NCBI GenBank assembly: GCA_036556265.1
Contig: DATBJU010000033.1
Location: 1-39,988 of the forward strand
Source of the DNA: JAUSIF01 sp036556265
GTDB taxonomy: Bacteria > Pseudomonadota > Alphaproteobacteria > Rhizobiales > Xanthobacteraceae
Reading direction: 5' to 3'
Length of the DNA stretch: 39,988 bases
Of this stretch, positions 8,211 through 16,541 are shown in pieces; position 1 is the stretch's first letter, and every line of letters begins with the position of its first letter. Both the position numbers and the translations under genes were made by a program. The notes beneath the pieces were generated by a model. The model saw only the letters and a program-made list of their open reading frames with translations. It had not been told where the DNA came from and did no database searches.

Positions 8211-8897
8211 TCAGGATTGGGATTCCCGCGACCGAAGCACTTCCGCAGCAAGGGCCCGGGTGATGCGGCGGCCGCGCGAGAGTGCCGTGCGGTCCAGCGC
8301 GCTCACGATCGCTCGCGCGGCGGCGAGAGAACGCTCCAGCCGCGGCAGCAAATAGGCGACCGTGTCCTCATCCAGCATTAGCTGCCGGTCGGCAAACTGC
8401 TTGACGAGCACCGCGGCAATCAGCGTGTCGCCGGGCGGCGCCAACGTAACAGCCGGCACCACGCGCAGGCGCGAGGCAAGGTCGGGGATCGTGAAGCCCT
8501 CGAGATCGAGCCGCCGCCTTGCGGTTATGAGGGCATACGCATCCTCCTCGCGGGCCAGATTGAGGAGATGGAACAGTGCAGCCTCGTCGATGCGGCCCGG
8601 AGTCAAATCCTCGACCACGACCGCCCCGGTTGCCAGCGCGCGCGGCACTTCCGCGCGATCGAGCGAGGCCGCGTCGACGATGCGGGCACCCGACCGCTCG
8701 GCCCAGATCGCCGCAAGATGGCTTTTGCCGGAGCCGGACGGACCGACAATGGCCGCCATGCGGTCCGGCCAGACCGGCCACGCTTCGACCAGCGCGAGCG
8801 CTGTCTTGTTGGAAGGGTCGGCGAGAAAGTCGTCGCGGCGAAAGCTTTCCGCATGGGGGAGATCGAGTGCGAGCTGACGCGCCCCGAACTCACGCAT
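8211..8897 (-). CDS. hda: DnaA regulatory inactivator Hda homologue (HdaA)
   Basis: Hda proteins bind the DNA sliding clamp and stimulate ATP hydrolysis by DnaA after initiation, preventing re-replication. The 228-residue protein is an AAA+ ATPase related to DnaA without the DNA-binding domain. It carries an N-terminal clamp-binding motif, RQLALDLP (about 7-14), Walker A GPSGSGKS (52-59), Walker B VVVEDL (93-98) and a sensor region around TARRRLDLEGF...DLASRL. Its start lies 3 bases after the stop of the AI-2E transporter gene, so the two are coupled. In alphaproteobacteria the homologue is called HdaA; that role is inferred from family and motif. Confidence 0.9.
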   Translation of the reverse strand: MREFGARQLALDLPHAESFRRDDFLADPSNKTALALVEAWPVWPDRMAAIVGPSGSGKSHLAAIWAERSGARIVDAASLDRAEVPRALATGAVVVEDLTPGRIDEAALFHLLNLAREEDAYALITARRRLDLEGFTIPDLASRLRVVPAVTLAPPGDTLIAAVLVKQFADRQLMLDEDTVAYLLPRLERSLAAARAIVSALDRTALSRGRRITRALAAEVLRSRESQS

Positions 8898-8900
8898 GGT

Positions 8901-9974
8901 TCAGCGCCGCCCGGGCCTGCCGGTATAGATCGGGCTCGTGAGATACTGGCGCAGCGCGAAGCGAATGAGTACGCCGGCCGCCGCCGCGAGCGGGACGGCG
9001 AGAAGCAATCCGACGAATCCGAACAGATAGCCGAATGCGAACAACGCAAACATCAGCCAGACCGGATGCAGGCCGACACGATCACCGACGAGCTTGGGCT
9101 GGAGGATGTAGCCCTCGATGAATTGTCCGACAAAGAAGATCATGATGACACCGGCGATCAGCACCCAATCGGGCCAGAACTGCGCGAAGGCGACACCGCC
9201 GGCGATCAGGAGCCCGGTCATCGAGCCGACGTAGGGAATGAAACTCAGAAGACCGGCGCCAAAACCGATCAGAAATGCGAAGTTCAGCCCGATGAGCGTC
9301 AGCGACACCGCATAGAAGCAACCGAGGAACAGGATCACAAATGCTTGGCCGCGGATGAAGCCGGCAAGCGCATCGTCGATCTCTCGGGCGAGTCCGCGGA
9401 CCGTCTCGCGATGCCGCACGGGCACCCACGAGTCGACCTTGCTCACCATACGGTGCCAGTCGACGAGCACATAGAACGCAACGATCGGCATCACGACCAC
9501 GACCGCAAACAGCGAAATCAGCGCCCGGCCTCCCGACCACAGGCCCTGCAAGAAGGTGCCGAGCCATGCCGCCCCTTGCGAGACGAGCTCGCCCACCGGC
9601 TTGCGCAGATCGATCGTCTCGCTGCCGATCAGACGCTGCACCCATTGCTGGTTCTCCTCGGTGAGCAGGAGATCCTGCAGCCGGGTCACGTAGGCCGGCA
9701 GGCGCGAAATGAAAGCGAACAGCTGACTGCCAAGCAGAGGGACGATGACGATCGCGACGAGCACGAAGAGAAGTGCGAACACGCCGATGACGACCAGCGC
9801 GGCGGCAAGCCGGTCCACTCCGTATCGCTCGAGCCGGTCAGCAAGCGGATTGAGGAAGTAGGCGAGCGCCATGCCGGCTACGAACGGCAGCAGCACGTCG
9901 CGCAGGATCCAAAGTACTACGATCAGGACGACGAGCGCCCCAATCCAGAACAGCACCTGCCGCTGGAGATTCAT
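8901..9974 (-). CDS. AI-2E family (PerM/YdiK-type) membrane transporter
   Basis: The 357-residue polytopic inner-membrane protein has two or three N-terminal membrane helices from residue 6, a central soluble segment (about 90-150) and a C-terminal bundle. Family signatures are FIPYVGSMTG, FFVGQFIEGYILQPKLVG and LHPVWLMFALFAFG. Some members have been linked to autoinducer-2 export or Na+/H+ exchange, but substrate varies and nothing here fixes it. It begins 16 bases after the phosphatidyltransferase stop and ends just before hda, so it belongs to the same operon. The physiological reason for joining it to hda is not known to me. Confidence 0.88.
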   Translation of the reverse strand: MNLQRQVLFWIGALVVLIVVLWILRDVLLPFVAGMALAYFLNPLADRLERYGVDRLAAALVVIGVFALLFVLVAIVIVPLLGSQLFAFISRLPAYVTRLQDLLLTEENQQWVQRLIGSETIDLRKPVGELVSQGAAWLGTFLQGLWSGGRALISLFAVVVVMPIVAFYVLVDWHRMVSKVDSWVPVRHRETVRGLAREIDDALAGFIRGQAFVILFLGCFYAVSLTLIGLNFAFLIGFGAGLLSFIPYVGSMTGLLIAGGVAFAQFWPDWVLIAGVIMIFFVGQFIEGYILQPKLVGDRVGLHPVWLMFALFAFGYLFGFVGLLLAVPLAAAAGVLIRFALRQYLTSPIYTGRPGRR

Positions 9975-9990
9975 CGGATCCCGCGCCGGC

Positions 9991-10521
9991 TCAGGACGCC
10001 ATGTGCCGCGTCCAAGCGGCGAGATAGGCGGCTGCAGAGAGCCCCGTCAAGACGCCGACCGCAATGAGTGCAGTCTCATAGGCGTAGCCGGGATTGAGCT
10101 TGAACGCGTTGGTAGCAAGCACGAGCGTCGCGAGCAGGATCTGCGCAAGCGTATTTAGCTTGGAGACGATCAGCGGCCGGATGCTGAGCGGCTTGCCGAC
10201 GATCCAGGCGACCACGACGGCGCCCAGAATCATGATGTCGCGCGACACCACCGCGATCACCGCCCAGAGCGGCAGCAGCCCGGCGATGCCAAGGGTCACG
10301 TAGATCGACATCAGCAGCGCCTTATCCGCGAGCGGATCGAGATAGGCGCCGAACTCGCTCGCCGCGCCGAGGCGCTTCGCGAGGAAACCGTCGACAGCAT
10401 CCGAGATCGCCGCAGCGACGAACAGCCAGAACGCGAGTTGATAGCTGCCGGAGGTGATGGCCCAGACCACGATGGGCACCATCAGGATGCGGCCGGTGGT
10501 AATGAGATTGGGGATATTCAA
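9991..10521 (-). CDS. CDP-alcohol phosphatidyltransferase (PgsA-like)
   Basis: These integral membrane enzymes move a phosphatidyl group from CDP-diacylglycerol to an alcohol. The 176-residue protein starts MNIPNLITTGRILMVP and contains the metal-binding signature with four aspartates: SDAVDGFLAKRLG then EFGAYLDPLADK. The usual DGxxAR reads DGFLAK, so Lys replaces Arg. About five membrane helices follow. Phosphatidylglycerophosphate synthase or cardiolipin synthase are the likeliest activities; the sequence alone does not separate them. It is the first gene of the minus-strand operon and divergent from purM across 128 bases. Confidence 0.87.
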   Translation of the reverse strand: MNIPNLITTGRILMVPIVVWAITSGSYQLAFWLFVAAAISDAVDGFLAKRLGAASEFGAYLDPLADKALLMSIYVTLGIAGLLPLWAVIAVVSRDIMILGAVVVAWIVGKPLSIRPLIVSKLNTLAQILLATLVLATNAFKLNPGYAYETALIAVGVLTGLSAAAYLAAWTRHMAS

Positions 10522-10649
10522 TTGGGCGCGGCCCCTGCGGAACGACCGGACATAGACCCCCGCTACGTCCCTGCCAAGCGGCGTGCGAACTGCCGCGTCG
10601 TCTTGCGCACCCCCGCCTGTTCGGGCTACGCCCGCGGCGGCGAGGCCGT

Positions 10650-11720
10650 ATGAATAAAGCGAAGGGGCTCAGCTACCGTCAGGCCGGAGTCGACATCGAC
10701 GCCGGAAATCGGCTGGTCGATCTCATCAAGCCCCTCGCCCGCACCACGGCGCGGCCCGGTGCCGACGGCGACATCGGCGGCTTCGGCGGCGTCTTCGATC
10801 TCAAGAGGGCTGGGTATCGTGACCCGCTGCTCATCGCGGCCACCGACGGCGTTGGCACCAAGCTGAAGCTAGCGATCGAGACCGGCAAGCACGACACGAT
10901 CGGCGTCGACCTCGTCGCGATGAGCGTCAACGACCTCGTGGTGCAGGGCGCAGAGCCGCTGTTGTTCCTCGATTACTTTGCATGCGGCAAGCTCGAGCCG
11001 GAACGGGCGCGCGAGGTGATTGCGGGAATCGCGTCTGCCTGCCGCGAAGCGGGCTGCGCGCTGATCGGCGGCGAGACCGCCGAGATGCCGGGGCTCTATA
11101 CCGCGGACGACTACGATCTCGCCGGCTTTGCGCTCGGCGCGGTCGAACGAGATCAACTGTTGCCGCGCGCGGACGTCACGCCTGGTGACGTTATTCTCGG
11201 TATTCCTTCCTCGGGCGTGCACTCGAACGGATTTTCGCTCGTACGGCGCGTGATCGCGCATGCCAAGATCAAGCTCGACCAGCCTGCGCCGTTCGACAAG
11301 CGCCAGTCTCTCGGCGAGGCGTTGCTCGTGCCGACGAGAATCTATGTGAAGGCGACGCTTGCCGTCTTGAAGGCGACGCCGGGCATCAAGGCGCTCGCGC
11401 ATATCACCGGCGGCGGACTGACCGACAACGTGCCGCGTGTGTTCCCGAAGGGGACAGCCGCTCGAATTGCGCTCAACACGATCCCGGTGCCGCCCGTATT
11501 CAAGTGGCTCGCGCGGACGGGCAAGATTGCCGAGCGAGAGATGCTGCGCACATTCAATTGCGGGATCGGTTTCGTGATCGTCGCCGACGCGCGGCGTGCG
11601 GAACTCATCGCGAAAGCCTTCGTCGACGCAGGCGAGCACGTGCATCGCCTCGGCGAAGTCGTCGCGGCACCGGGTGCGCCGGCGGTGACGTTCACCGGCA
11701 GTCTCGATCTCGGCGCATGA
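10650..11720 (+). CDS. purM: Phosphoribosylformylglycinamidine cyclo-ligase (AIR synthetase)
   Basis: PurM closes the imidazole ring of 5-aminoimidazole ribotide in purine synthesis, using ATP. The 356-residue length is normal. Signatures in order: YRQAGVDIDAGNRLV near the N-terminus, DIGGFGGVF, DGVGTKLKLA, GGETAEMPG, GIPSSGVHSNGFSLVRR and HITGGGLTDNVPRV. The stop overlaps the purN start in an ATGA, so the two are translated in a coupled way. Confidence 0.97.
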   Translation: MNKAKGLSYRQAGVDIDAGNRLVDLIKPLARTTARPGADGDIGGFGGVFDLKRAGYRDPLLIAATDGVGTKLKLAIETGKHDTIGVDLVAMSVNDLVVQGAEPLLFLDYFACGKLEPERAREVIAGIASACREAGCALIGGETAEMPGLYTADDYDLAGFALGAVERDQLLPRADVTPGDVILGIPSSGVHSNGFSLVRRVIAHAKIKLDQPAPFDKRQSLGEALLVPTRIYVKATLAVLKATPGIKALAHITGGGLTDNVPRVFPKGTAARIALNTIPVPPVFKWLARTGKIAEREMLRTFNCGIGFVIVADARRAELIAKAFVDAGEHVHRLGEVVAAPGAPAVTFTGSLDLGA

Positions 11721-12343
11721 GCATGGCGCGAAGGCGCGTCGCAATCCTGATCTCGGGACGCGGATCGAACATGACGGCGTTGATCGAGGCCGCGCGTGAT
11801 CCCGGCTACCCGGCGGAAATCGTCCTCGTCATCTCGAACCGGCCGGATGCGGCCGGGCTCGCCTACGCAAAGAAGAGCGGAATCTCGACCGCGGTAATCG
11901 ACCACAAGGTTTTCAAGACGCGCGAGCATTTCGACGCCGCAATTGAGGAAATGCTGGTGCAGGCCGGCGTGGAAATCATTTGCCTAGCTGGATTCATGCG
12001 TATGCTGACGACGCCATTCGTGAAACGCTGGCGCGGACGCATGCTGAATATTCACCCGTCGCTGCTTCCTGCGTTCAAGGGTCTCGACACGCACGCGCGC
12101 GCACTCGCCGCGGGCGCGAACGCCCACGGCTGCACTGTGCATTTCGTGGCGCCCGAGCTCGATTCAGGCCCAATTGTCCTGCAAGCCGAGGTGCCGGTGC
12201 TCGAAGGCGACGATGAAGAGAGTCTGGCCGCGCGCGTGCTCGCGGAAGAGCACCGCATCTACCCGGCGGCGCTCAAGTTGCTAGCCGAGGGAAAACTGAA
12301 GATCGACGGCGAGCGCGTGGTCGTCCTGGGCGGACCTCAATAG
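11717..12343 (+). CDS. purN: Phosphoribosylglycinamide formyltransferase
   Basis: PurN transfers a formyl group from 10-formyl-tetrahydrofolate to GAR, an early purine step. The 208-residue protein shows the substrate loop ISGRGSNM, the AGFMRML segment, the catalytic NIHPSLLPAFKG (Asn and His) and the catalytic Asp in LDSGPIVLQ. The frame is open far upstream, but the ATG at 11717 overlaps the purM stop and gives the standard N-terminus. Its stop overlaps the end of the convergent lipoprotein gene by 7 bases. Confidence 0.96.
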   Translation: MSMARRRVAILISGRGSNMTALIEAARDPGYPAEIVLVISNRPDAAGLAYAKKSGISTAVIDHKVFKTREHFDAAIEEMLVQAGVEIICLAGFMRMLTTPFVKRWRGRMLNIHPSLLPAFKGLDTHARALAAGANAHGCTVHFVAPELDSGPIVLQAEVPVLEGDDEESLAARVLAEEHRIYPAALKLLAEGKLKIDGERVVVLGGPQ

Positions 12344-12738
12344 CCTTCGGTCTTCGGCAGTTTTGCCCGCGGCCCCGTGCTCGGGAACACCGCCATCCCG
12401 CAGCGCTTTTTCACATCGTCCGGGCGGCTAACCGAGAGCGTCGGGATCTCGTTGTAAGTCACGTAGAATTCCCGGTCTTCTTTACTCATCTGCTTCAACA
12501 TCGTGCTTGCGAAGCAGTCGCACTGCTTTATGAGCGCCGCGTCGGGGAACACCGCGCCGGAATCCTCGCGGCAGGAATTGTCGAGCCTGGTGCGGATCTG
12601 ATCGATCCCGCTGGTCGTCTTGGCGGAAGGTGTCGAATCCGGAACGTAGTATTGCGGCACGCTCGCGGTCTCGAGGCAGGCGGCGAGCGCAATCGGCGTG
12701 AGAACGGCCGTGAGCAGACGACTAGGCCTGATTGTCAT
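12337..12738 (-). CDS. Small putative lipoprotein of unknown function
   Basis: The 133-residue product has a signal peptide ending in a lipobox, LAAC, so cleavage would leave Cys21 for lipidation. The mature part is polar with four cysteines after Cys21 (in NSCRED, QCDC and KRCGM), which could form disulfides in the periplasm. I do not recognise the family. The gene is convergent with purN, sharing 7 bases, and its start is about 45 bases past the end of the terC-like gene, so it may be the last gene of the ndk-terC transcript. Confidence 0.7.
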   Translation of the reverse strand: MTIRPSRLLTAVLTPIALAACLETASVPQYYVPDSTPSAKTTSGIDQIRTRLDNSCREDSGAVFPDAALIKQCDCFASTMLKQMSKEDREFYVTYNEIPTLSVSRPDDVKKRCGMAVFPSTGPRAKLPKTEGY

Positions 12739-12783
12739 TCCAACCCTCGATCAAAGATTTAGGTCAGTCAGCACTCAGCGGCG

Positions 12784-13587
12784 TTAGTGCCGTTTCGCCT
12801 TGTGCGCCCGCTCGTGGTGGTGCTCATCGACTCGATCCATCGGTGGTGCGCCGGCCGTTTCCAGCGCGGGCTTTTGCTTGTGGTGCCCAGGCTTGTGTTT
12901 TGCATGGGCCGCAACGCGGCGCTTCCTGAGCCACGCGCCGATCGCCAGCACCACGACCGCACCCACGGTGGCAGCCACGAACTCGAGTTGACGCGCGAGT
13001 TCCTCGCCAATCGCGCCCACGATCGCGGGATCGCTCGCGAGCATTTCGCCCGCGACCCAGCCGAGCAAGGCCGCGCCCGCCTGCACGAGAATCGGGAAGC
13101 GCTCGAACAATGCGGTGATCATCGCCGCGCCGGCGATTATGAGCGGTATCGATGTCGCGAGGCCAAGTCCGATCAGCAGCCAGCTTCCTTTCGCGGCGCC
13201 GGCGATCGCAATCACGTTGTCGAGACTCATCACGAGGTCAGCGATCGCGACGACACGGACGGCGCGCAAGAGGTTCTCCGCCGCCTCGACTTCGGATTCC
13301 TTTCCTTCCTTGCTCGGGGCGACCAGGTCTATCGCGATGTAGAGAAGCGCGAGCGCGCCGGCGATCTTCAATCCTTGGAAGTCGAGAAGCGAGGTAACGA
13401 AGCCGGTGAACAGAATGCGCAGGAGAACGGCGACGCCAGCGCCGAGAACGATACCCCACCAACGCGTACGCGGCGGGAGCGACCGGCAGGCCAACGCGAT
13501 AACGACCGCGTTGTCACCGGAGAGCAGGACGTTGATCCAGATGATCTTGCCGAGCCCCAGCCAAAAATCCGGTTGGTCGAAGGTCAT
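12784..13587 (-). CDS. TerC family (YjbE-type) integral membrane protein
   Basis: TerC-family proteins are polytopic inner-membrane proteins; several have been tied to manganese export or metalation of secreted proteins. The 267-residue protein has about seven helices and the acidic membrane motifs INVLLSGDNAVVIAL and DLVMSLDNVIAIAGA characteristic of the family. The frame runs up to 13644, but I use the ATG at 13587 because GGGAG lies six bases upstream and the family starts here. The last 40 or so residues are soluble, Lys-rich and contain eleven histidines (for example KPGHHKQK and DEHHHERAHKAKRH), a possible metal-binding tail. It follows ndk by 68 bases. Confidence 0.87.
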   Translation of the reverse strand: MTFDQPDFWLGLGKIIWINVLLSGDNAVVIALACRSLPPRTRWWGIVLGAGVAVLLRILFTGFVTSLLDFQGLKIAGALALLYIAIDLVAPSKEGKESEVEAAENLLRAVRVVAIADLVMSLDNVIAIAGAAKGSWLLIGLGLATSIPLIIAGAAMITALFERFPILVQAGAALLGWVAGEMLASDPAIVGAIGEELARQLEFVAATVGAVVVLAIGAWLRKRRVAAHAKHKPGHHKQKPALETAGAPPMDRVDEHHHERAHKAKRH

Positions 13588-13655
13588 TCCGTACTCCCGC
13601 CCGTGCTGCCTCGTCATTTGGCACGGCTGGTCGGCCGCTGCCAAGGAAAACCGGT

Positions 13656-14078
13656 CTAGCCGACGATTTCGTGCGGCTTGAAGAAAAATGTGATCTCGGT
13701 GCCGGCGTTTTCCGGGCTGTCAGATCCATGCACGGAATTGGCCTCGATCGACTGCGCAAAATCCTTGCGGATGGTGCCCGGTGCGGCCTTGGCCGGGTCG
13801 GTCGCACCCATGACCTCGCGATACTTTGACACTGCGTTCTCGCCCTCAAGCACCTGCACGACCACGGGCCCCGAGGTCATGAATTCCACGAGCGAACGGA
13901 AGAACGGCCGTTCGCGATGCACCGCATAGAACCCCTCGGCCTGCTCGCGGGTCATGCGCAGCCTGCGTTGCGCGACGATGCGCAAGCCCGCCCGTTCGAT
14001 GCGGTCATTGATCGCGCCGGTGAGATTCCGGGCCGTGGCGTCGGGCTTGATGATCGAAAACGTTCGCTCCAGCGCCAT
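13656..14078 (-). CDS. ndk: Nucleoside diphosphate kinase
   Basis: Ndk moves the gamma phosphate of ATP to other nucleoside diphosphates through a phosphohistidine. The 140-residue length is standard. Signatures are MALERTFSIIKPDA at the N-terminus, the Kpn-loop region GATDPAKAAPGTIRKDF and the active site NSVHGSDS, with H117. It ends before the terC-like gene on the same strand. Confidence 0.97.
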   Translation of the reverse strand: MALERTFSIIKPDATARNLTGAINDRIERAGLRIVAQRRLRMTREQAEGFYAVHRERPFFRSLVEFMTSGPVVVQVLEGENAVSKYREVMGATDPAKAAPGTIRKDFAQSIEANSVHGSDSPENAGTEITFFFKPHEIVG

Positions 14079-14288
14079 GCGGGGTCCTTTTCGGGGGGCG
14101 CCGTCCGGGAACCCGACGGCACGGGCGGCGTTCTATATCGGCGCCCGCCCCGGGCGGCAAGCGAAGTGCACCCGCCGGGGCCATGAACGGCCGATGAACA
14201 GTGAGCTCACGGTGGGTTCAGCGCATCCAAACGAGAGTGCCCCGCGTATAGGGGAAAGGTTGGGGACGAGGAGACAAGGTGGACTGCC

Positions 14289-14408
14289 ATGCCGATTGAG
14301 ATTTTCACGTTTTTTTTGGTCGCCGCGTCCCTTGTGCTGGTGGGATTTGCCACGGGCCCTGTGATCGCCCGCAAGGTCAGCACTGCTCCGCGCCGCCCGT
14401 TCCGCTGA
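14289..14408 (+). CDS. 39-residue single-span membrane peptide
   Basis: The frame runs from ATG 14289 to TGA 14406-14408 and encodes a peptide starting MPIEIFTFFLVAASLVLVGF. Residues 5-27 form one hydrophobic helix, followed by a short basic tail (VIARKVSTAPRRPFR), so the topology would be N-out/C-in. AAGGTGG lies six bases before the ATG, a good ribosome-binding site. The gene is followed within 40 bases by a strong intrinsic terminator, so it forms its own short transcription unit. Function unknown; small membrane peptides of this kind often modulate a larger membrane complex. Confidence 0.65.
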   Translation: MPIEIFTFFLVAASLVLVGFATGPVIARKVSTAPRRPFR

Positions 14409-14444
14409 GGCGCTGACGCCCGTTAAGTTTTTCTCAGGCAGCTC

Positions 14445-14476
14445 GCCCGGTTCGCAACGAACCGGGCGTTTTGTTT
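14445..14476 (+). terminator. Intrinsic terminator after the 39-residue peptide gene
   Basis: A perfect ten-base-pair stem, GCCCGGTTCG and CGAACCGGGC, encloses a CAA loop and is followed by GTTTTGTTT. This is one of the two clear textbook terminators in the window. Confidence 0.88.
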
Positions 14477-14612
14477 CTCCGCCGGATCGGCGCGGCGCGT
14501 GCAAACCTTCTTCACAAATCTGAACGCAGGACAACGCCTCACTCAGATCGAGTTCAGTCGAGCGGCGGCAATTTCACGCTGCCTCGTCCGCTCGAATCAG
14601 TGGAGTTCAACC

Positions 14613-14852
14613 ATGAGAAACACGCTCCTTGCCGTCACCGCCATTGCCGCGCTCGGTGTCGCCGCGTTCGCCGCCGCACCGGCGTCGGCTGCTCCGTTGG
14701 CCGTAACGCATTACGCCGCGCATCAGGCGAGCAATGTGCAGCAGGCGCACTTCCGCCATCGGCCGCACCTTCGCCGCCACTTCTGGGCGGCATGGGCTTA
14801 CCCGTATCGCCACTGCTATCCGATCCGGCACGGCTTCATTTGTTACAATTGA
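14613..14852 (+). CDS. 79-residue secreted protein, His/Arg/aromatic-rich
   Basis: The ATG at 14613 has GTGGAG seven bases upstream and opens a clear Sec signal peptide (MRNTLLAVTAIAALGVAAF, cleavage near ASA-AP, about residue 27). The frame is open further upstream, but that extension has no coding character. The mature 52 residues are rich in His, Arg, Tyr and Trp (HFRHRPHLRRHFW, YPYRHCYPIRHGFICYN) and contain two cysteines. Short secreted proteins of this composition are frequent in rhizobial genomes and unassigned. A terminator follows at 14902. Confidence 0.7.
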   Translation: MRNTLLAVTAIAALGVAAFAAAPASAAPLAVTHYAAHQASNVQQAHFRHRPHLRRHFWAAWAYPYRHCYPIRHGFICYN

Positions 14853-14901
14853 GCCGAGCCGGTTACCGGGTCCCGTAGGACGGACCTCTCCCGGGCCCTG
14901 G

Positions 14902-14938
14902 GCCCCGGCCAGCTCACCCTCTGGCCGGGGCTTTCCCT
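14902..14938 (+). terminator. Intrinsic terminator after the 79-residue protein gene
   Basis: An eleven-base-pair GC stem (GCCCCGGCCAG with CTGGCCGGGGC) and an eight-base loop are followed by a pyrimidine-rich tail, TTTCCCTT. The tail is weaker than a pure T-run. Confidence 0.75.
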
Positions 14939-15016
14939 TCATAACCGGCGACCGCGCCGCAAGCTTGCGACGAGTGACTTCATCCCCCATACATTCGCGC
15001 CGCCCCGAACAACCGC

Positions 15017-16453
15017 ATGGCCAGGACCAAAACCGCCGCCGAGCAACTGCGCTTCCGCCGCGCGCTTTTGCTTGCGGCTCTCCTCGCCGCGATCGCGAAC
15101 TTCATCGCGTTTTATCCGGGGCTCCTGCATCACGACGCGTGGGCGTATTTCGATGCGGCGCGCAAGAACAACTGGACCAACTGGCAGCCGCCGCTGCTCG
15201 GCTTCTTCTGGTATCCGCTGCAAAAAATCTATGACGGCCCGCAGCCGATGCTCGTGCTGTTTGTCGCGGCATACTGGGCCGGGTTCGTGCTGATCGCCGA
15301 CGCGTTGCGACACGATGGGCGGACACTCGCCTGGCTCACGTTCGCCACCGCATTCTATCCGATGGCGATCAATTACAACGGCCAGCTGGTCAAGGACGTC
15401 AGCATGGCCACCTGTTTCCTGATCGGCGGTGGCATCGCCGCCGGCGTTGTCAACGGTGCGATCACGCGACGTACGGTGGCCCTGCCGCTCATGTGGCTGT
15501 TCATCGCGATGGGCGCGTTCATGCGCGCGAACAGCCTGTTCGGCTTCCCGCCGCTTCTCGATCTCGCCGGCCGCGCCGCAAGCAAGCGCTGGGCGGCGAT
15601 GTCGATCGTCAAGCGCGCGATTGTCGTCTGCCTGATCTCGGTCGCCGTCGCGCCCGCCCATCTCCTCGCCGATCGCAACATCTTCCGCGTCGAGGACATC
15701 AAGCCGATGTCGCAACTGCAGGTGTTCGACATCGGCGGCATCACGTATTTCTCCGGCAGCGACGGGTACAACGGATTCTTCGGGCCGAATTTCGTCGCAC
15801 GCAACGCGACCTGCTACACGCCGCGCCATTGGGACGTCTACGGCTGGATGGTCGGCGAGCGCGGCTGTCCGGAAGTCTACGAAAACATGAAGCCGCAGTT
15901 CGGATGGCCACTGATGCGACTGTGGCTCGAGGCCATCGTCTCGCATCCGGTCGCCTATTCCACGCATCGGCTTCTGCACGGCAACCGCTTCTTCCAGTTC
16001 CTGTGCACCGATTGCAAGGAGCCGGTGTTTACCGGCTGGCAATCGAGCAACCAGAAGGAATTCACGTTCGAGCCGACCTGGCTCTTCCACGTGATCGATG
16101 CGGCCGCGCAGGCGCTCAACAACTCGCCGCTCGGTCCGCCTTATGTCTGGCTGCTCCTTTGCCTCGCCTGGACCTGGGCGGCGCTTGCGATCCCGAACGA
16201 GAAGACGCGGACGATCACAGTCTCGCTCGCTCTTTCCGGCGCCATGTACGGACTCGGCTTCGTCGTGATCGGCATCGCGCACGAGTACCGGTACATCTAC
16301 TGGACGCTGCTCTGCGCGCTCGTCACGACGCCGGCGGTCGTCCTGCGGGTGTTCTTGCGACGCGACGCACCCGTTGCATACCGGCTCTTTCCTCTGGTCG
16401 CGGTCGTGGTGGTCGTTCTGTTTCGTGAGGCCATGGTGCGCCTCGTGCTCTGA
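15017..16453 (+). CDS. Polytopic membrane protein, GT-C glycosyltransferase-like
   Basis: The 478-residue protein has about ten membrane helices. Its first loop after helix 1 reads FYPGLLHHDAWAYFDAAR then NWQPPLLGFFW: acidic residues plus a W-x-P-P segment in the first periplasmic loop, which resembles the arrangement of lipid-linked-sugar transferases of the GT-C fold. A large periplasmic segment (about 215-310) has several cysteines (ARNATCYTP, GERGCPEV, FLCTDCKEP). I infer transfer of a sugar or similar group from a polyprenyl carrier to an envelope acceptor; acceptor and donor are unknown. The methyltransferase gene follows in the same direction after about 90 bases. Confidence 0.6.
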   Translation: MARTKTAAEQLRFRRALLLAALLAAIANFIAFYPGLLHHDAWAYFDAARKNNWTNWQPPLLGFFWYPLQKIYDGPQPMLVLFVAAYWAGFVLIADALRHDGRTLAWLTFATAFYPMAINYNGQLVKDVSMATCFLIGGGIAAGVVNGAITRRTVALPLMWLFIAMGAFMRANSLFGFPPLLDLAGRAASKRWAAMSIVKRAIVVCLISVAVAPAHLLADRNIFRVEDIKPMSQLQVFDIGGITYFSGSDGYNGFFGPNFVARNATCYTPRHWDVYGWMVGERGCPEVYENMKPQFGWPLMRLWLEAIVSHPVAYSTHRLLHGNRFFQFLCTDCKEPVFTGWQSSNQKEFTFEPTWLFHVIDAAAQALNNSPLGPPYVWLLLCLAWTWAALAIPNEKTRTITVSLALSGAMYGLGFVVIGIAHEYRYIYWTLLCALVTTPAVVLRVFLRRDAPVAYRLFPLVAVVVVVLFREAMVRLVL

Positions 16454-16541
16454 GTCCAGATTATTCGGTCGTTTCGCGGGCATCGCGGGCGGCCCGTGCC
16501 CCGGCGGCACTTCACCAGTTGACGGAATAAGTTGCGCGCCA

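Noticed and set aside
8901..9974. Quorum-sensing (AI-2) system
   Set aside because: The family name alone does not show AI-2 transport; no luxS or lsr genes are present in the window.
8568..10067. 499-residue open frame on the plus strand over hda and the AI-2E transporter gene
   Set aside because: Highly charged low-complexity sequence antisense to two well-supported genes.
13588..13655. Manganese riboswitch (yybP-ykoY type) before the terC-like gene
   Set aside because: Only 68 bases separate it from ndk, too short for the structure, and no matching motif is visible.
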